Positions 47,301 through 63,500 are shown, counted from the first letter of the stretch. The stretch is 64,000 nucleotides of DNA from Meghimatium bilineatum (GCA_034231615.1 CM067317.1:50798282-50862281); one strand, 5' to 3'. Notes: generated by a model from the letters alone, not told the origin. A program made the numbers and translations.

Positions 47301-50300
47301 ATGTCCAGACTGTCACTCACTCACAGATCACAACATGTCCAGACTGTCACTCACTCACAGATCACAACATGTTGTCCAGACTGTCACTCACAGATCACAA
47401 CATGTTGTCCAGACTGTCATTCACAGATCACAACATGTCCAGACTGTCACTCACTCACAGATTACAACATGTCCAGACTGTCACTCATTCACAGATCACA
47501 ACATGTTGTCCAGATTGTCACTCACAGATCACAACATGTTGCCCAGATTGTCACTCACAGATCAAAACATGTTGTCCAGACTGTCATTCACAGATCACAA
47601 CATGTTGTCCAGACTGTCATTCACAGATCACAACATGTTGTCCAGACTGTCACTCACAGATCACAACATGTTGTCCAGACTGTCATTCACAGATCACAAC
47701 ATGTCCAGACTGTCACTCACTCACAGATCACAACATGTCCAGACTGTCACTCACTCACAGATCACAACATGTTGTCCAGACTGTCACTCACAGATCACAA
47801 CATGTTGTCCAGACTGTCATTCACAGATCACAACATGTCCAGACTGTCACTCACTCACAGATTACAACATGTCCAGACTGTCACTCATTCACAGATCACA
47901 ACATGTTGTCCAGACTGTCACTCACAGATCACAACATGTTGTCCAGACTGTCATTCACAGATCACAACATGTTCAGACTGTCACTCACTCACAGATCACA
48001 ACATGTCCAGACTGTCACTCACTCACAGATCACAACATGTTGTCCAGACTGTCACTCACAGATCACAACATGTTGTCCAGACTGTCATTCACAGATCACA
48101 ACATGTCCAGACTGTCACTCACTCACAGATCACAACATGTCCAGACTGTCACTCACTCACAGATCACAACATGTTGTCCAGACTGTCACTCACAGATCAC
48201 AACATGTTGTCCAGACTGTCATTCACAGATCACAACATGTCCAGACTGTCACTCACTCACAGATCACAACATGTCCAGACTGTCACTCATTCACAGATCA
48301 CAACATGTTGTCCAGACTGTCACTCACAGATCACAACATGTTGTCCAGACTGTCATTCACAGATCACAACATGTCCAGACTGTCACTCACTCACAGATCA
48401 CAACATATTGTCCAGACTGTCACTCACAGATCACAACATGTCCAGACTGTCACTCACAGATCACAACATATTGTCCAGACTGTCACTCACAGATCACAAC
48501 ATGTTGTCCAGATTGTCACTCACAGATCACAACATGTTGCCCAGATTGTCACTCACAGATCAAAACATGTTGTCCAGACTGTCATTCACAGATCACAACA
48601 TGTCCAGACTGTCACTCACTCACAGATCACAACATATTGTCCAGACTGTCACTCACAGATCACAACATGTCCAGACTGTCACTCACAGATCACAACATAT
48701 TGTCCAGACTGTCACTCACAGATCACAACATGTTGTCCAGATTGTCACTCACAGATCACAACATGTTGTCCAGATTGTCACTCACAGATCAAAACATGTT
48801 GTCCAGACTGTCACTCACAGATCACAACATGTTGTCCAGACTGTCACTCACAGATCACAACATGTTGTCCAGACTGTCACTCACTCACAGATCACAACAT
48901 GTTGCCCAGATTGTCACTCACAGATCACAACATGTTGTCCAGACTGTCACTCACTCACAGATCACAACATGTTGTCCAGACTGTCACTCACAGATCACAA
49001 CATGGTGTCCAGATTGTCACTCACAGATCACAACATGTTGTCCAGACTGTCACTCACAGATCACAACATGTTGTCCAGACTGTCACTCACAGATCACAAC
49101 ATGTTGTCCAGACTGTCACTCACAGATCACAACATGTTGTCCAGACTGTCACTCACAGATCACAACATGTTGTCCAGACTGTCACTCACAGATCACAACA
49201 TGTTGTCCAGACTGTCACTCACAGATCACAACATGTTGTCAAGACTGTCACTCACAGATCACAACATGTTGTCCAGACTGTCACTCACTCACAGATCACA
49301 ACATGTTCTCCAGACTGTCACTCACTCACAGATCACAACATGTTGTCCAGATTGTCACTCACAGATCACAACATGTTGTCCAGATTGTCACTCACTCACA
49401 GATCACAACATGTTGTCCAGATTGTCACTCACTCACAGATCACAACATGTTGTCCAGATTGTCCCTCACTCACAGATCACAACATGTTGTCCAGATTGTC
49501 ACTCACAGATCACAACATGTTGTCCAGATTGTCACTCACTCACAGATCACAACATGTTGTCCAGATTGTCACTCACAGATCACAACATGTTGTCCAGATT
49601 GTCACTCACTCACAGATCACAACATGTTGTCCAGATTGTCACTCACAGATCACAACATGTTGTCCAGATTGTCACTTACAGATCAAAACATGTTGTCCAG
49701 ATTGTCACTCACTCACAGATCACAACATGTTGTCCAGATTGTCACTCACAGATCAAAACATGTTGTCCAGATTGTCACTCACAGATCACAACATGTTGTC
49801 CAGACTGTCACTCACAGATCACAACATGTTGTCCATTTGTCACTCACTCACAGATCACAACATGTTGTCCAGATTGTCACTCACTCACAGATCACAACAT
49901 GTTGTCCAGATTGTCACTCACAGATCACAACATGTTGTCCAGATTGTCACTCACAGATCAAAACATGTTGTCCAGACTGTCATTCACAGATCACAACATG
50001 TCCAGACTGTCACTCACTCACAGATCACAACATGTTGCCCAGACTGTCACTCACAGATCACAACATATTGTCCAGACTGTCACTCACAGATCACAACATG
50101 TTGTCCAGATTGTCACTCACAGATCACAACATGTTGTCCAGACTGTCATTCACAGATCACAACATGTCCAGACTGTCACTCACTCACAGATCACAACATG
50201 TTGTCCAGATTGTCACTCACAGATCACAACATGTTGTCCAGATTGTCAATCACAGATCACAGCATGTTGTCCAGATTGTCACTCACTCACAGATCACAAC

Positions 50301-53300
50301 ATGTTGTCCAGATTGTCACTCACAGATCACAACATATTGTCCAGACTGTCATTCACAGATCACAACATGTCCAGACTGTCACTCACTCACAGATCACAAC
50401 ATATTGTCCAGACTGTCACTCACGCAGAGATCACAACATGTTGTCCAGACTGTCACTCACTCACAGATCACAACATATTGTCCAGACTGTCACTCACAGA
50501 TCACAACATGTTGTCCAGATTGTCACTCACTCACAGATCACAACATGTTGTCCAGATTGTCACTCACAGATCACAACATGTTGCCCAGATTGTCACTCAC
50601 AGATCAAAACATGTTGTCCATACTGTCACTCACAGATCAAAACATGTTGTCCAGATTGTCACTCACAGATCACAACATATTGTCCAGACTGTCACTCACA
50701 GATCACAACATGTTGTCCAGATTGTCACTCACAGATCAAAACATGTTGTCCAGACTGTCACTCACAGATCACAACATGTTGTCCAGACTGTCACTCACAG
50801 ATCACAACATTTTGTCCAGACTGTCACTCACTCACAGATCACAACATGTTGTCCAGACTGTCACTCACAGATCACAACATATTGTCCAGACTGTCACTCA
50901 CAGATCACAACATATTGTCCAGACTGTCACTCACTCACAGATCACAACATGTTGTCCAGATTGTCACTCACTCACAGATCACAACATGTTGTCCAGATTG
51001 TCACTCACAGATCACAACATGTTGTCCAGATTGTCACTCACAGATCACAACATATTGTCCAGACTGTCACTCACAGATCACAACATATTGTCCAGACTGT
51101 CACTCACTCACAGATCACAACATGTTGTCCAGATTGTCACTCACTCACAGATCACAACATGTTGTCCAGATTGTCACAAACAGATCACAACATGTTGTCC
51201 ATATTGTCACTCACAGATCACAACATGTTGTCCAGATTGTCACTCACAGATCACAACATATTGTCCAGACTGTCACTCACTCACAGATCACAACATGTCC
51301 AGACTGTCACTCACTCACAGATCACAACATGTTGTCCAGATTGTCACTCACAGATCACAACATGTTGTCCAGACTGTCACTCACTCACAGATCACAACAT
51401 GTTGTCCAGACTGTCACTCACTCACAGATCACAACATGTTGTCCAGATTGTCACTCACAGATCACAACATGTTGTCCAGATTGTCACTCACAGATCACAA
51501 CATGTTGTCCAGATTGTCACTCACAGATCACAACATGTTGCCCAGATTGTCACTCACAGATCACAACATGTTGTCCAGACTGTCACTCACAGATCAAAAC
51601 ATGTTGTCCAGACTGTCATTCACAGATCACAACATGTCCAGACTGTCACTCACAGATCACAACATGTTGTCCAGATTGTCACTCACAGATCACAACATGT
51701 TGTCCAGACTGTCACTCACAGATCACAACATGTCCAGACTGTCACTCACAGATCATAACATGTTGTCCAGACTGTCATTCACAGATCACAACATGTTGTC
51801 CAGACTGTCACTCACAGATCACAACATGTTGTCCAGACTGTCATTCACAGATCACAACATGTCCAGACTGTCACTCACTCACAGATCACAACATGTCCAG
51901 ACTGTCACTCACTCACAGATCACAACATGTTGTCCAGACTGTCACTCACAGATCACAACATGTTGTCCAGACTGTCATTCACAGATCACAACATGTCCAG
52001 ACTGTCACTCACTCACAGATTACAACATGTCCAGACTGTCACTCATTCACAGATCACAACATGTTGTCCAGACTGTCACTCACAGATCACAACATGTTGT
52101 CCAGACTGTCATTCACAGATCACAACATGTCCAGACTGTCACTCACTCACAGATCACAACATGTCCAGACTGTCACTCACTCACAGATCACAACATGTTG
52201 TCCAGACTGTCACTCACAGATCACAACATGTTGTCCAGACTGTCATTCACAGATCACAACATGTCCAGACTGTCACTCACTCACAGATCACAACATGTCC
52301 AGACTGTCACTCACTCACAGATCACAACATGTTGTCCAGACTGTCACTCACAGATCACAACATGTTGTCCAGACTGTCATTCACAGATCACAACATGTCC
52401 AGACTGTCACTCACTCACAGATCACAACATGTCCAGACTGTCACTCATTCACAGATCACAACATGTTGTCCAGACTGTCACTCACAGATCACAACATGTT
52501 GTCCAGACTGTCACTCACAGATCAAAACATGTTGTCCAGACTGTCATTCACAGATCACAACATGTCCAGACTGTCACTCACTCACAGATCACAACATGTC
52601 CAGACTGTCACTCACTCACAGATCACAACATGTTGTCCAGACTGTCACTCACAGATCACAACATGTTGTCCAGACTGTCATTCACAGATCACAACATGTC
52701 CAGACTGTCACTCACTCACAGATCACAACATGTCCAGACTGTCACTCATTCACAGATCACAACATGTTGTCCAGACTGTCACTCACAGATCACAACATGT
52801 TGTCCAGACTGTCACTCACAGATCACAACATGTTGTCCAGACTGTCATTCACAGATCACAACATGTCCAGACTGTCACTCACTCACAGATCACAACATGT
52901 CCAGACTGTCACTCACTCACAGATCACAACATGTTGTCCAGACTGTCACTCACAGATCACAACATGTTGTCCAGACTGTCATTCACAGATCACAACATGT
53001 CCAGACTGTCACTCACTCACAGATCACAACATGTCCAGACTGTCACTCATTCACAGATCACAACATGTTGTCCAGACTGTCACTCACAGATCACAACATG
53101 TTGTCCAGACTGTCACTCACAGATCAAAACATGTTGTCCAGACTGTCATTCACAGATCACAACATGTTGTCCAGACTGTCATTCACAGATCACAACATGT
53201 TGTCCAGACTGTCACTCACAGATCACAACATGTTGTCCAGACTGTCATTCACAGATCACAACATGTCCAGACTGTCACTCACTCACAGATCACAACATGT

Positions 53301-55135
53301 CCAGACTGTCACTCACTCACAGATCACAACATGTTGTCCAGACTGTCACTCACAGATCACAACATGTTGTCCAGACTGTCATTCACAGATCACAACATGT
53401 CCAGACTGTCACTCACTCACAGATTACAACATGTCCAGACTGTCACTCATTCACAGATCACAACATGTTGTCCAGATTGTCACTCACAGATCACAACATG
53501 TTGCCCAGATTGTCACTCACAGATCAAAACATGTTGTCCAGACTGTCATTCACAGATCACAACATGTTGTCCAGACTGTCATTCACAGATCACAACATGT
53601 TGTCCAGACTGTCACTCACAGATCACAACATGTTGTCCAGACTGTCATTCACAGATCACAACATGTCCAGACTGTCACTCACTCACAGATCACAACATGT
53701 CCAGACTGTCACTCACTCACAGATCACAACATGTTGTCCAGACTGTCACTCACAGATCACAACATGTTGTCCAGACTGTCATTCACAGATCACAACATGT
53801 CCAGACTGTCACTCACTCACAGATTACAACATGTCCAGACTGTCACTCATTCACAGATCACAACATGTTGTCCAGACTGTCACTCACAGATCACAACATG
53901 TTGTCCAGACTGTCATTCACAGATCACAACATGTTCAGACTGTCACTCACTCACAGATCACAACATGTCCAGACTGTCACTCACTCACAGATCACAACAT
54001 GTTGTCCAGACTGTCACTCACAGATCACAACATGTTGTCCAGACTGTCATTCACAGATCACAACATGTCCAGACTGTCACTCACTCACAGATCACAACAT
54101 GTCCAGACTGTCACTCACTCACAGATCACAACATGTTGTCCAGACTGTCACTCACAGATCACAACATGTTGTCCAGACTGTCATTCACAGATCACAACAT
54201 GTCCAGACTGTCACTCACTCACAGATCACAACATGTCCAGACTGTCACTCATTCACAGATCACAACATGTTGTCCAGACTGTCACTCACAGATCACAACA
54301 TGTTGTCCAGACTGTCATTCACAGATCACAACATGTCCAGACTGTCACTCACTCACAGATCACAACATATTGTCCAGACTGTCACTCACAGATCACAACA
54401 TGTCCAGACTGTCACTCACAGATCACAACATATTGTCCAGACTGTCACTCACAGATCACAACATGTTGTCCAGATTGTCACTCACAGATCACAACATGTT
54501 GCCCAGATTGTCACTCACAGATCAAAACATGTTGTCCAGACTGTCATTCACAGATCACAACATGTCCAGACTGTCACTCACTCACAGATCACAACATATT
54601 GTCCAGACTGTCACTCACAGATCACAACATGTCCAGACTGTCACTCACAGATCACAACATATTGTCCAGACTGTCACTCACAGATCACAACATGTTGTCC
54701 AGATTGTCACTCACAGATCACAACATGTTGTCCAGATTGTCACTCACAGATCAAAACATGTTGTCCAGACTGTCACTCACAGATCACAACATGTTGTCCA
54801 GACTGTCACTCACAGATCACAACATGTTGTCCAGACTGTCACTCACTCACAGATCACAACATGTTGCCCAGATTGTCACTCACAGATCACAACATGTTGT
54901 CCAGACTGTCACTCACTCACAGATCACAACATGTTGTCCAGACTGTCACTCACAGATCACAACATGGTGTCCAGATTGTCACTCACAGATCACAACATGT
55001 TGTCCAGACTGTCACTCACAGATCACAACATGTTGTCCAGACTGTCACTCACAGATCACAACATGTTGTCCAGACTGTCACTCACAGATCACAACATGTT
55101 GTCCAGACTGTCACTCACAGATCACAACATGTTGT
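43360..55135 (+). repeat. Tandem duplication of a 5962-bp block inside the array
   Basis: Seven or more rare markers recur at exactly 5962 bp: GTCCCTCACTCAC (43499, 49461), CCATTTGTCACTC (43861 and 49823 region), GTCACAAACAG (45211, 51173), TCATAACATG (45791, 51753), ATTACAACATG (47461, 53423), GTTCAGACTG (47971, 53933) and CATGGTGTCC (49001, 54963). The copies abut near 49322. Where compared, I saw no difference, so this is a very recent event or an assembly duplication. Confidence 0.85.
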
Positions 55136-58100
55136 CCAGATTGTCACTCACAGATCACAACATGTTGCCCAGATTGTCACTCACAGATCAAAACATGTTG
55201 TCCAGACTGTCATTCACAGATCACAACATGTTGTCCAGACTGTCATTCACAGATCACAACATGTTGTCCAGACTGTCACTCACAGATCACAACATGTTGT
55301 CCAGACTGTCATTCACAGATCACAACATGTCCAGACTGTCACTCACTCACAGATCACAACATGTCCAGACTGTCACTCACTCACAGATCACAACATGTTG
55401 TCCAGACTGTCACTCACAGATCACAACATGTTGTCCAGACTGTCATTCACAGATCACAACATGTCCAGACTGTCACTCACTCACAGATTACAACATGTCC
55501 AGACTGTCACTCATTCACAGATCACAACATGTTGTCCAGACTGTCACTCACAGATCACAACATGTTGTCCAGACTGTCATTCACAGATCACAACATGTTC
55601 AGACTGTCACTCACTCACAGATCACAACATGTCCAGACTGTCACTCACTCACAGATCACAACATGTTGTCCAGACTGTCACTCACAGATCACAACATGTT
55701 GTCCAGACTGTCATTCACAGATCACAACATGTCCAGACTGTCACTCACTCACAGATCACAACATGTCCAGACTGTCACTCACTCACAGATCACAACATGT
55801 TGTCCAGACTGTCACTCACAGATCACAACATGTTGTCCAGACTGTCATTCACAGATCACAACATGTCCAGACTGTCACTCACTCACAGATCACAACATGT
55901 CCAGACTGTCACTCATTCACAGATCACAACATGTTGTCCAGACTGTCACTCACAGATCACAACATGTTGTCCAGACTGTCATTCACAGATCACAACATGT
56001 CCAGACTGTCACTCACTCACAGATCACAACATATTGTCCAGACTGTCACTCACAGATCACAACATGTCCAGACTGTCACTCACAGATCACAACATATTGT
56101 CCAGACTGTCACTCACAGATCACAACATGTTGTCCAGATTGTCACTCACAGATCACAACATGTTGCCCAGATTGTCACTCACAGATCAAAACATGTTGTC
56201 CAGACTGTCATTCACAGATCACAACATGTCCAGACTGTCACTCACTCACAGATCACAACATATTGTCCAGACTGTCACTCACAGATCACAACATGTCCAG
56301 ACTGTCACTCACAGATCACAACATATTGTCCAGACTGTCACTCACAGATCACAACATGTTGTCCAGATTGTCACTCACAGATCACAACATGTTGTCCAGA
56401 TTGTCACTCACAGATCAAAACATGTTGTCCAGACTGTCACTCACAGATCACAACATGTTGTCCAGACTGTCACTCACAGATCACAACATGTTGTCCAGAC
56501 TGTCACTCACTCACAGATCACAACATGTTGCCCAGATTGTCACTCACAGATCACAACATGTTGTCCAGACTGTCACTCACTCACAGATCACAACATGTTG
56601 TCCAGACTGTCACTCACAGATCACAACATGGTGTCCAGATTGTCACTCACAGATCACAACATGTTGTCCAGACTGTCACTCACAGATCACAACATGTTGT
56701 CCAGACTGTCACTCACAGATCACAACATGTTGTCCAGACTGTCATTCACAGATCACAACATGTCCAGACTGTCACTCACTCACAGATCACAACATGTCCA
56801 GACTGTCACTCACTCACAGATCACAACATGTTGTCCAGACTGTCACTCACAGATCACAACATGTTGTCCAGACTGTCATTCACAGATCACAACATGTCCA
56901 GACTGTCACTCACTCACAGATTACAACATGTCCAGACTGTCACTCATTCACAGATCACAACATGTTGTCCAGACTGTCACTCACAGATCACAACATGTTG
57001 TCCAGACTGTCATTCACAGATCACAACATGTTCAGACTGTCACTCACTCACAGATCACAACATGTCCAGACTGTCACTCACTCACAGATCACAACATGTT
57101 GTCCAGACTGTCACTCACAGATCACAACATGTTGTCCAGACTGTCATTCACAGATCACAACATGTCCAGACTGTCACTCACTCACAGATCACAACATGTC
57201 CAGACTGTCACTCACTCACAGATCACAACATGTTGTCCAGACTGTCACTCACAGATCACAACATGTTGTCCAGACTGTCATTCACAGATCACAACATGTC
57301 CAGACTGTCACTCACTCACAGATCACAACATGTCCAGACTGTCACTCATTCACAGATCACAACATGTTGTCCAGACTGTCACTCACAGATCACAACATGT
57401 TGTCCAGACTGTCATTCACAGATCACAACATGTCCAGACTGTCACTCACTCACAGATCACAACATGTCCAGACTGTCACTCACTCACAGATCACAACATG
57501 TTGTCCAGACTGTCACTCACAGATCACAACATGTTGTCCAGACTGTCATTCACAGATCACAACATGTCCAGACTGTCACTCACTCACAGATTACAACATG
57601 TCCAGACTGTCACTCATTCACAGATCACAACATGTTGTCCAGACTGTCACTCACAGATCACAACATGTTGTCCAGACTGTCATTCACAGATCACAACATG
57701 TTCAGACTGTCACTCACTCACAGATCACAACATGTCCAGACTGTCACTCACTCACAGATCACAACATGTTGTCCAGACTGTCACTCACAGATCACAACAT
57801 GTTGTCCAGACTGTCATTCACAGATCACAACATGTCCAGACTGTCACTCACTCACAGATCACAACATGTCCAGACTGTCACTCACTCACAGATCACAACA
57901 TGTTGTCCAGACTGTCACTCACAGATCACAACATGTTGTCCAGACTGTCATTCACAGATCACAACATGTCCAGACTGTCACTCACTCACAGATCACAACA
58001 TGTCCAGACTGTCACTCATTCACAGATCACAACATGTTGTCCAGACTGTCACTCACAGATCACAACATGTTGTCCAGACTGTCATTCACAGATCACAACA

Positions 58101-58970
58101 TGTCCAGACTGTCACTCACTCACAGATCACAACATATTGTCCAGACTGTCACTCACAGATCACAACATGTCCAGACTGTCACTCACAGATCACAACATAT
58201 TGTCCAGACTGTCACTCACAGATCACAACATGTTGTCCAGATTGTCACTCACAGATCACAACATGTTGCCCAGATTGTCACTCACAGATCAAAACATGTT
58301 GTCCAGACTGTCATTCACAGATCACAACATGTCCAGACTGTCACTCACTCACAGATCACAACATATTGTCCAGACTGTCACTCACAGATCACAACATGTC
58401 CAGACTGTCACTCACAGATCACAACATATTGTCCAGACTGTCACTCACAGATCACAACATGTTGTCCAGATTGTCACTCACAGATCACAACATGTTGTCC
58501 AGATTGTCACTCACAGATCAAAACATGTTGTCCAGACTGTCACTCACAGATCACAACATGTTGTCCAGACTGTCACTCACAGATCACAACATGTTGTCCA
58601 GACTGTCACTCACTCACAGATCACAACATGTTGCCCAGATTGTCACTCACAGATCACAACATGTTGTCCAGACTGTCACTCACTCACAGATCACAACATG
58701 TTGTCCAGACTGTCACTCACAGATCACAACATGGTGTCCAGATTGTCACTCACAGATCACAACATGTTGTCCAGACTGTCACTCACAGATCACAACATGT
58801 TGTCCAGACTGTCACTCACAGATCACAACATGTTGTCCAGACTGTCACTCACAGATCACAACATGTTGTCCAGACTGTCACTCACAGATCACAACATGTT
58901 GTCCAGACTGTCACTCACAGATCACAACATGTTGTCCAGACTGTCACTCACAGATCACAACATGTTGTCA
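53471..58970 (+). repeat. Nested later duplications of 1664, 1433 and 670 bp
   Basis: Marker GTTCAGACTG recurs at 53933, 55597, 57030 and 57700 (offsets 1664, 1433, 670). Marker CATGGTGTCC recurs at 54963, 56627 and 58730 (offsets 1664, 2103 = 1433 + 670). The sum 5962 + 1664 + 1433 + 670 = 9729 also places the single TGTCAAGACTG at 49237 and 58966. This is a consistent history of successive unequal exchanges in one direction of the array. Confidence 0.8.
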
Positions 58971-60559
58971 AGACTGTCACTCACAGATCACAACATGTTG
59001 TCCAGACTGTCACTCACTCACAGATCACAACATGTTCTCCAGACTGTCACTCACTCACAGATCACAACATGTTGTCCAGATTGTCACTCACAGATCACAA
59101 CATGTTGTCCAGACTGTCACTCACTCACAGATCACAACATGTTGTCCAGACTGTCACTCACAGATCACAACATGTTGCCCAGATTGTCACTCACAGATCA
59201 AAACATGTTGTCCAGACTGTCACTCACAGATCACAACATATTGTCCAGACTGTCACTCACAGATCACAACATATTGTCCAGACTGTCACTCACAGATCAC
59301 AACATATTGTCCAGACTGTCACTCACAGATCACAACATGTTGTCCAGACTGTCACTCACAGATCACAACATGTTGTCCAGACTGTCACTCACAGATCACA
59401 TCATGTTGACCAGACTGTCACTCACAGATCACAACATGTTGTCCAGACTGTCACTCACAGATCACAACATGTTGCCCAGATTGTCACTCACAGATCACAA
59501 CATATTGTCCAGACTGTCACTCACAGATCACAACATGTTGTCCAGACTGTCACTCACAGATCACAACATGTTGTCCAGACTGTCACTCACAGATCACAAC
59601 ATGTTGCCCAGACTGTCACTCATTGATCACAACATGTTGCCCAGACTGTCATTCGCAGATCACAACATGTTGTCCAGACTGCCACTCACTCACAGATCAC
59701 AACATGTTGCCCAGATTGTCACTCACAGATCACAACATGTTGTCCAGACTGTCATTCACAGATCACAACATGTCCAGACTGTCACTCACTCACAGATCAC
59801 AACATGTTGTCCAGACTGTCACTCACTCACAGATCACAACATGTCCAGACTGTCACTCACTCACAGATCACAACATGTTGTCCAGACTGTCACTCACAGA
59901 TCACAACATGTTGTCCAGATTGTCACTCACAGATCACAACATGTTGCCCAGATTGTCACTCACAGATCAAAACATGTTGTCCAGACTGTCACTCACAGAT
60001 CACAACATGTTGTCCAGACTGTCACTCACTCACAGATCACAACATGTTGTCAAGACTGTCACTCACAGATCATAACATGTTGTCCAGACTGTCACTCACT
60101 CACAGATCACAACATGTCCAGACTGTCACTCACTCACAGATCACAACATGTTGTCCAGACTGTCACTCACAGATCACAACATGTTGTCCAGTTTGTCACT
60201 CACAGATCACAACATGTTGCCCAGATTGTCACTCACAGATCAAAACATGTTGTCCAAACTGTCATTCACAGATCACAACATGTCCAGACTGTCACTCACT
60301 CACAGATCACAACATATTGTCCAGAATGTCACTCACAGATCACAACATGTTGTCCAGACTGTCATTCACAGATCACAACATGTCCAGATTGTCACTCACT
60401 CACAGATCACAACATATTGTCCAGACTGTCACTCACAGATCACAACATGTTGTCCAGATTGTCACTCATAGATCACAACATGTTGCCCAGATTGTCACTC
60501 ACAGATCAAAACATGTTGTCCAGACTGTCATTCACAGATCACAACATGTCCAGACTGTC

Positions 60560-63500
60560 ACTCACTCACAGATCACAACATATTGTCCAGACTGTCACTC
60601 ACAGATCACAACATGTTGTCCAGATTGTCACTCACAGATCACAACATGTTGCCCAGATTGTCACTCACAGATCAAAACATGTTGTCCAGACTGTCATTCA
60701 CAGATCACAACATGTCCAGACTGTCACTCACTCACAGATCACAACATATTGTCCAGACTGTCACTCACAGATCACAACATGTTGTCCAGATTGTCACTCA
60801 CAGATCACAACATGTTGCCCAGATTGTCACTCACAGATCAAAACATGTTGTCCAGACTATCATTCACAGATCACAACATGTCCAGACTGTCACTCACTCA
60901 CAGATCACAAGATGTTGCCCAGATTGTCACTCACAGATCACAACATGTTGTCCAGACTGTCACTCACAGATCACAACATGTCCAGACTGTCACTCACAGA
61001 TCACAACATGTTGTCCAGACTGTCACTCACAGATCACAACATGTTGTCCAGATTGTCACTCACAGATCACAACATATTGTCCAGACTGTCACTCACAGAT
61101 CACAACATGTCCAGACTGTCACTCACAGATCAAAACATGTTGCCCAGATTGTCACTCACAGATCAAAACATGTTGCCCAGATTGTCACTCACAGATCAAA
61201 ACATGTTGCCCAGATTGTCACTCACAGATCACAACATGTTGCCCAGATTGTCACTCACTCACAGATCACAACATGTTGCCCAGATTGTCACTCACAGATC
61301 AAAACATGTTGTCCAGACTGTCACTCACTCACAGATCACAACATGTTGTCCAGACTGTCACTCACTCACAGATCACAACATGTTGTCCAGACTGTCACTC
61401 ACTCACAGATCACAACATGCTGCCCAGATTGTCACTCACAGATCAAAACATGTTGCCCAGATTGTCGCTCACAGATCACAACATGTTGTCCAGACTGTCA
61501 CTCACAGATCACAACATGTTGTCCAGACTGTCACTCACTCACAGATCACAACATGTTGTCCAGACTGTCACTCACAGATCAAAACATGTTGCCCAGATTG
61601 TCACTCACAGATCAAAACACGTTGTCCAGACTGTCACTCACAGATCACAACATGTTGCCCAGATTGTCACTCACTCACAGATCACAACATGTTGCCCAGA
61701 TTGTCACTCACAGATCACAACATGTTGTCCAGACTGTCACTCACAGATCACAACATGTCCAGACTGTCACTCACTCACAGATCACAACATGTTGTCCAGA
61801 CTGTCACTCACAGATCACAACATGTTGCCCAGATTGTCACTCACAGATCACAACATATTGTCCAGACTGTCACTCACAGATCACAACATGTTGCCCAGAT
61901 TGTCACTCACAGATCAGAACATATTGTCCAGACTGTCACTCACAGATCACAACATGTTGTCCAGACTGTCACTCACAGATCACAACATGTTGTCCAGACT
62001 GTCACTCACAGATCACAACATGTTGCCCAGACTGTCACTCACAGATCACAACATGTTGCCCAGACTGTCATTCACAGATCACAACATGTTGTCCAGACTG
62101 CCACTCACTCACAGATCACAACATGTTGCCCAGATTGTCACTCACAGATCACAACATGTTGTCCAGACTGTCATTCACAGATCACAACATGTTGTCCAGA
62201 CTGTCACTCACTCACAGATCACAACATGTTGTCCAGACTGTCACTCACTCACAGATCATAACATGTTGTCCAGACTGTCACTCACTCACAGATCACAACA
62301 TGTCCAGACTGTCACTCACTCACAGATCATAACATGTTGTCCAGACTGTCACTCACTCACAGATCACAACATGTCCAGACTGTCACTCACTCACAGATCA
62401 CAACATGTCCAGACTGTCACTCACTCACAGATCACAACATGTTGTCCAGACTGTCACTCACTCACAGATCATAACATGTTGTCCAGACTGTCACTCACTC
62501 ACAGATCACAACATGTCCAGACTGTCACTCACAGATCACAACATATTGTCCAGACTGTCACTCACAGATCACAACATGTTGTCCAGATTGTCACTCACAG
62601 ATCACAACATGTTGCCCAGATTGTCACTCACAGATCAAAACATGTTGTCCAGACTGTCATTCACAGATCACAACATGTCCAGACTGTCACTCACTCACAG
62701 ATCACAACATATTGTCCAGACTGTCACTCACAGATCACAACATGTTGTCCAGACTGTCATTCACAGATCACAACATGTCCAGACTGTCACTCACTCACAG
62801 ATCACAACATATTGTCCAGACTGTCACTCACAGATCACAACATGTTGTCCAGATTGTCACTCACAGATCACAACATGTTGCCCAGATTGTCACTCACAGA
62901 TCAAAACATGTTGTCCAGACTGTCATTCACAGATCACAACATGTCCAGACTGTCACTCACTCACAGATCACAACATATTGTCCAGACTGTCACTCACAGA
63001 TCACAACATGTTGTCCAGATTGTCACTCACAGATCACAACATGTTGCCCAGATTGTCACTCACAGATCACAACATGTTGTCCAACCTGTCACTCACAGAT
63101 CACAACATGTCCAGACTGTCACTCACAGATCACAACATGTTGTCCAGACTGTCACTCACAGATCACAACATGTTGTCCAGATTGTCACTCACAGATCACA
63201 ACATATTGTCCAGACTGTCACTCACAGATCACAACATGTCCAGACTGTCACTCACAGATCACAACATATTGTCCAGACTGTCACTCACAGATCACAACAT
63301 GTCCAGACTGTCACTCACAGATCAAAACATGTTGCCCAGATTGTCACTCACAGATCAAAACATGTTGCCCAGATTGTCACTCACAGATCAAAACATGTTG
63401 CCCAGATTGTCACTCACAGATCACAACATGTTGCCCAGATTGTCACTCACTCACAGATCACAACATGTTGCCCAGATTGTCACTCACAGATCAAAACATG

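Noticed and set aside
38477-62332. Huge plus-strand open frames (up to 5962 codons) as genes for giant repeat proteins
   Set aside because: All three forward frames are open at once because the 33-bp unit lacks stops. Frame-shifting unit lengths are freely mixed, and there are no introns, no distinct N or C terminus and no codon preference. They are composition by-products.
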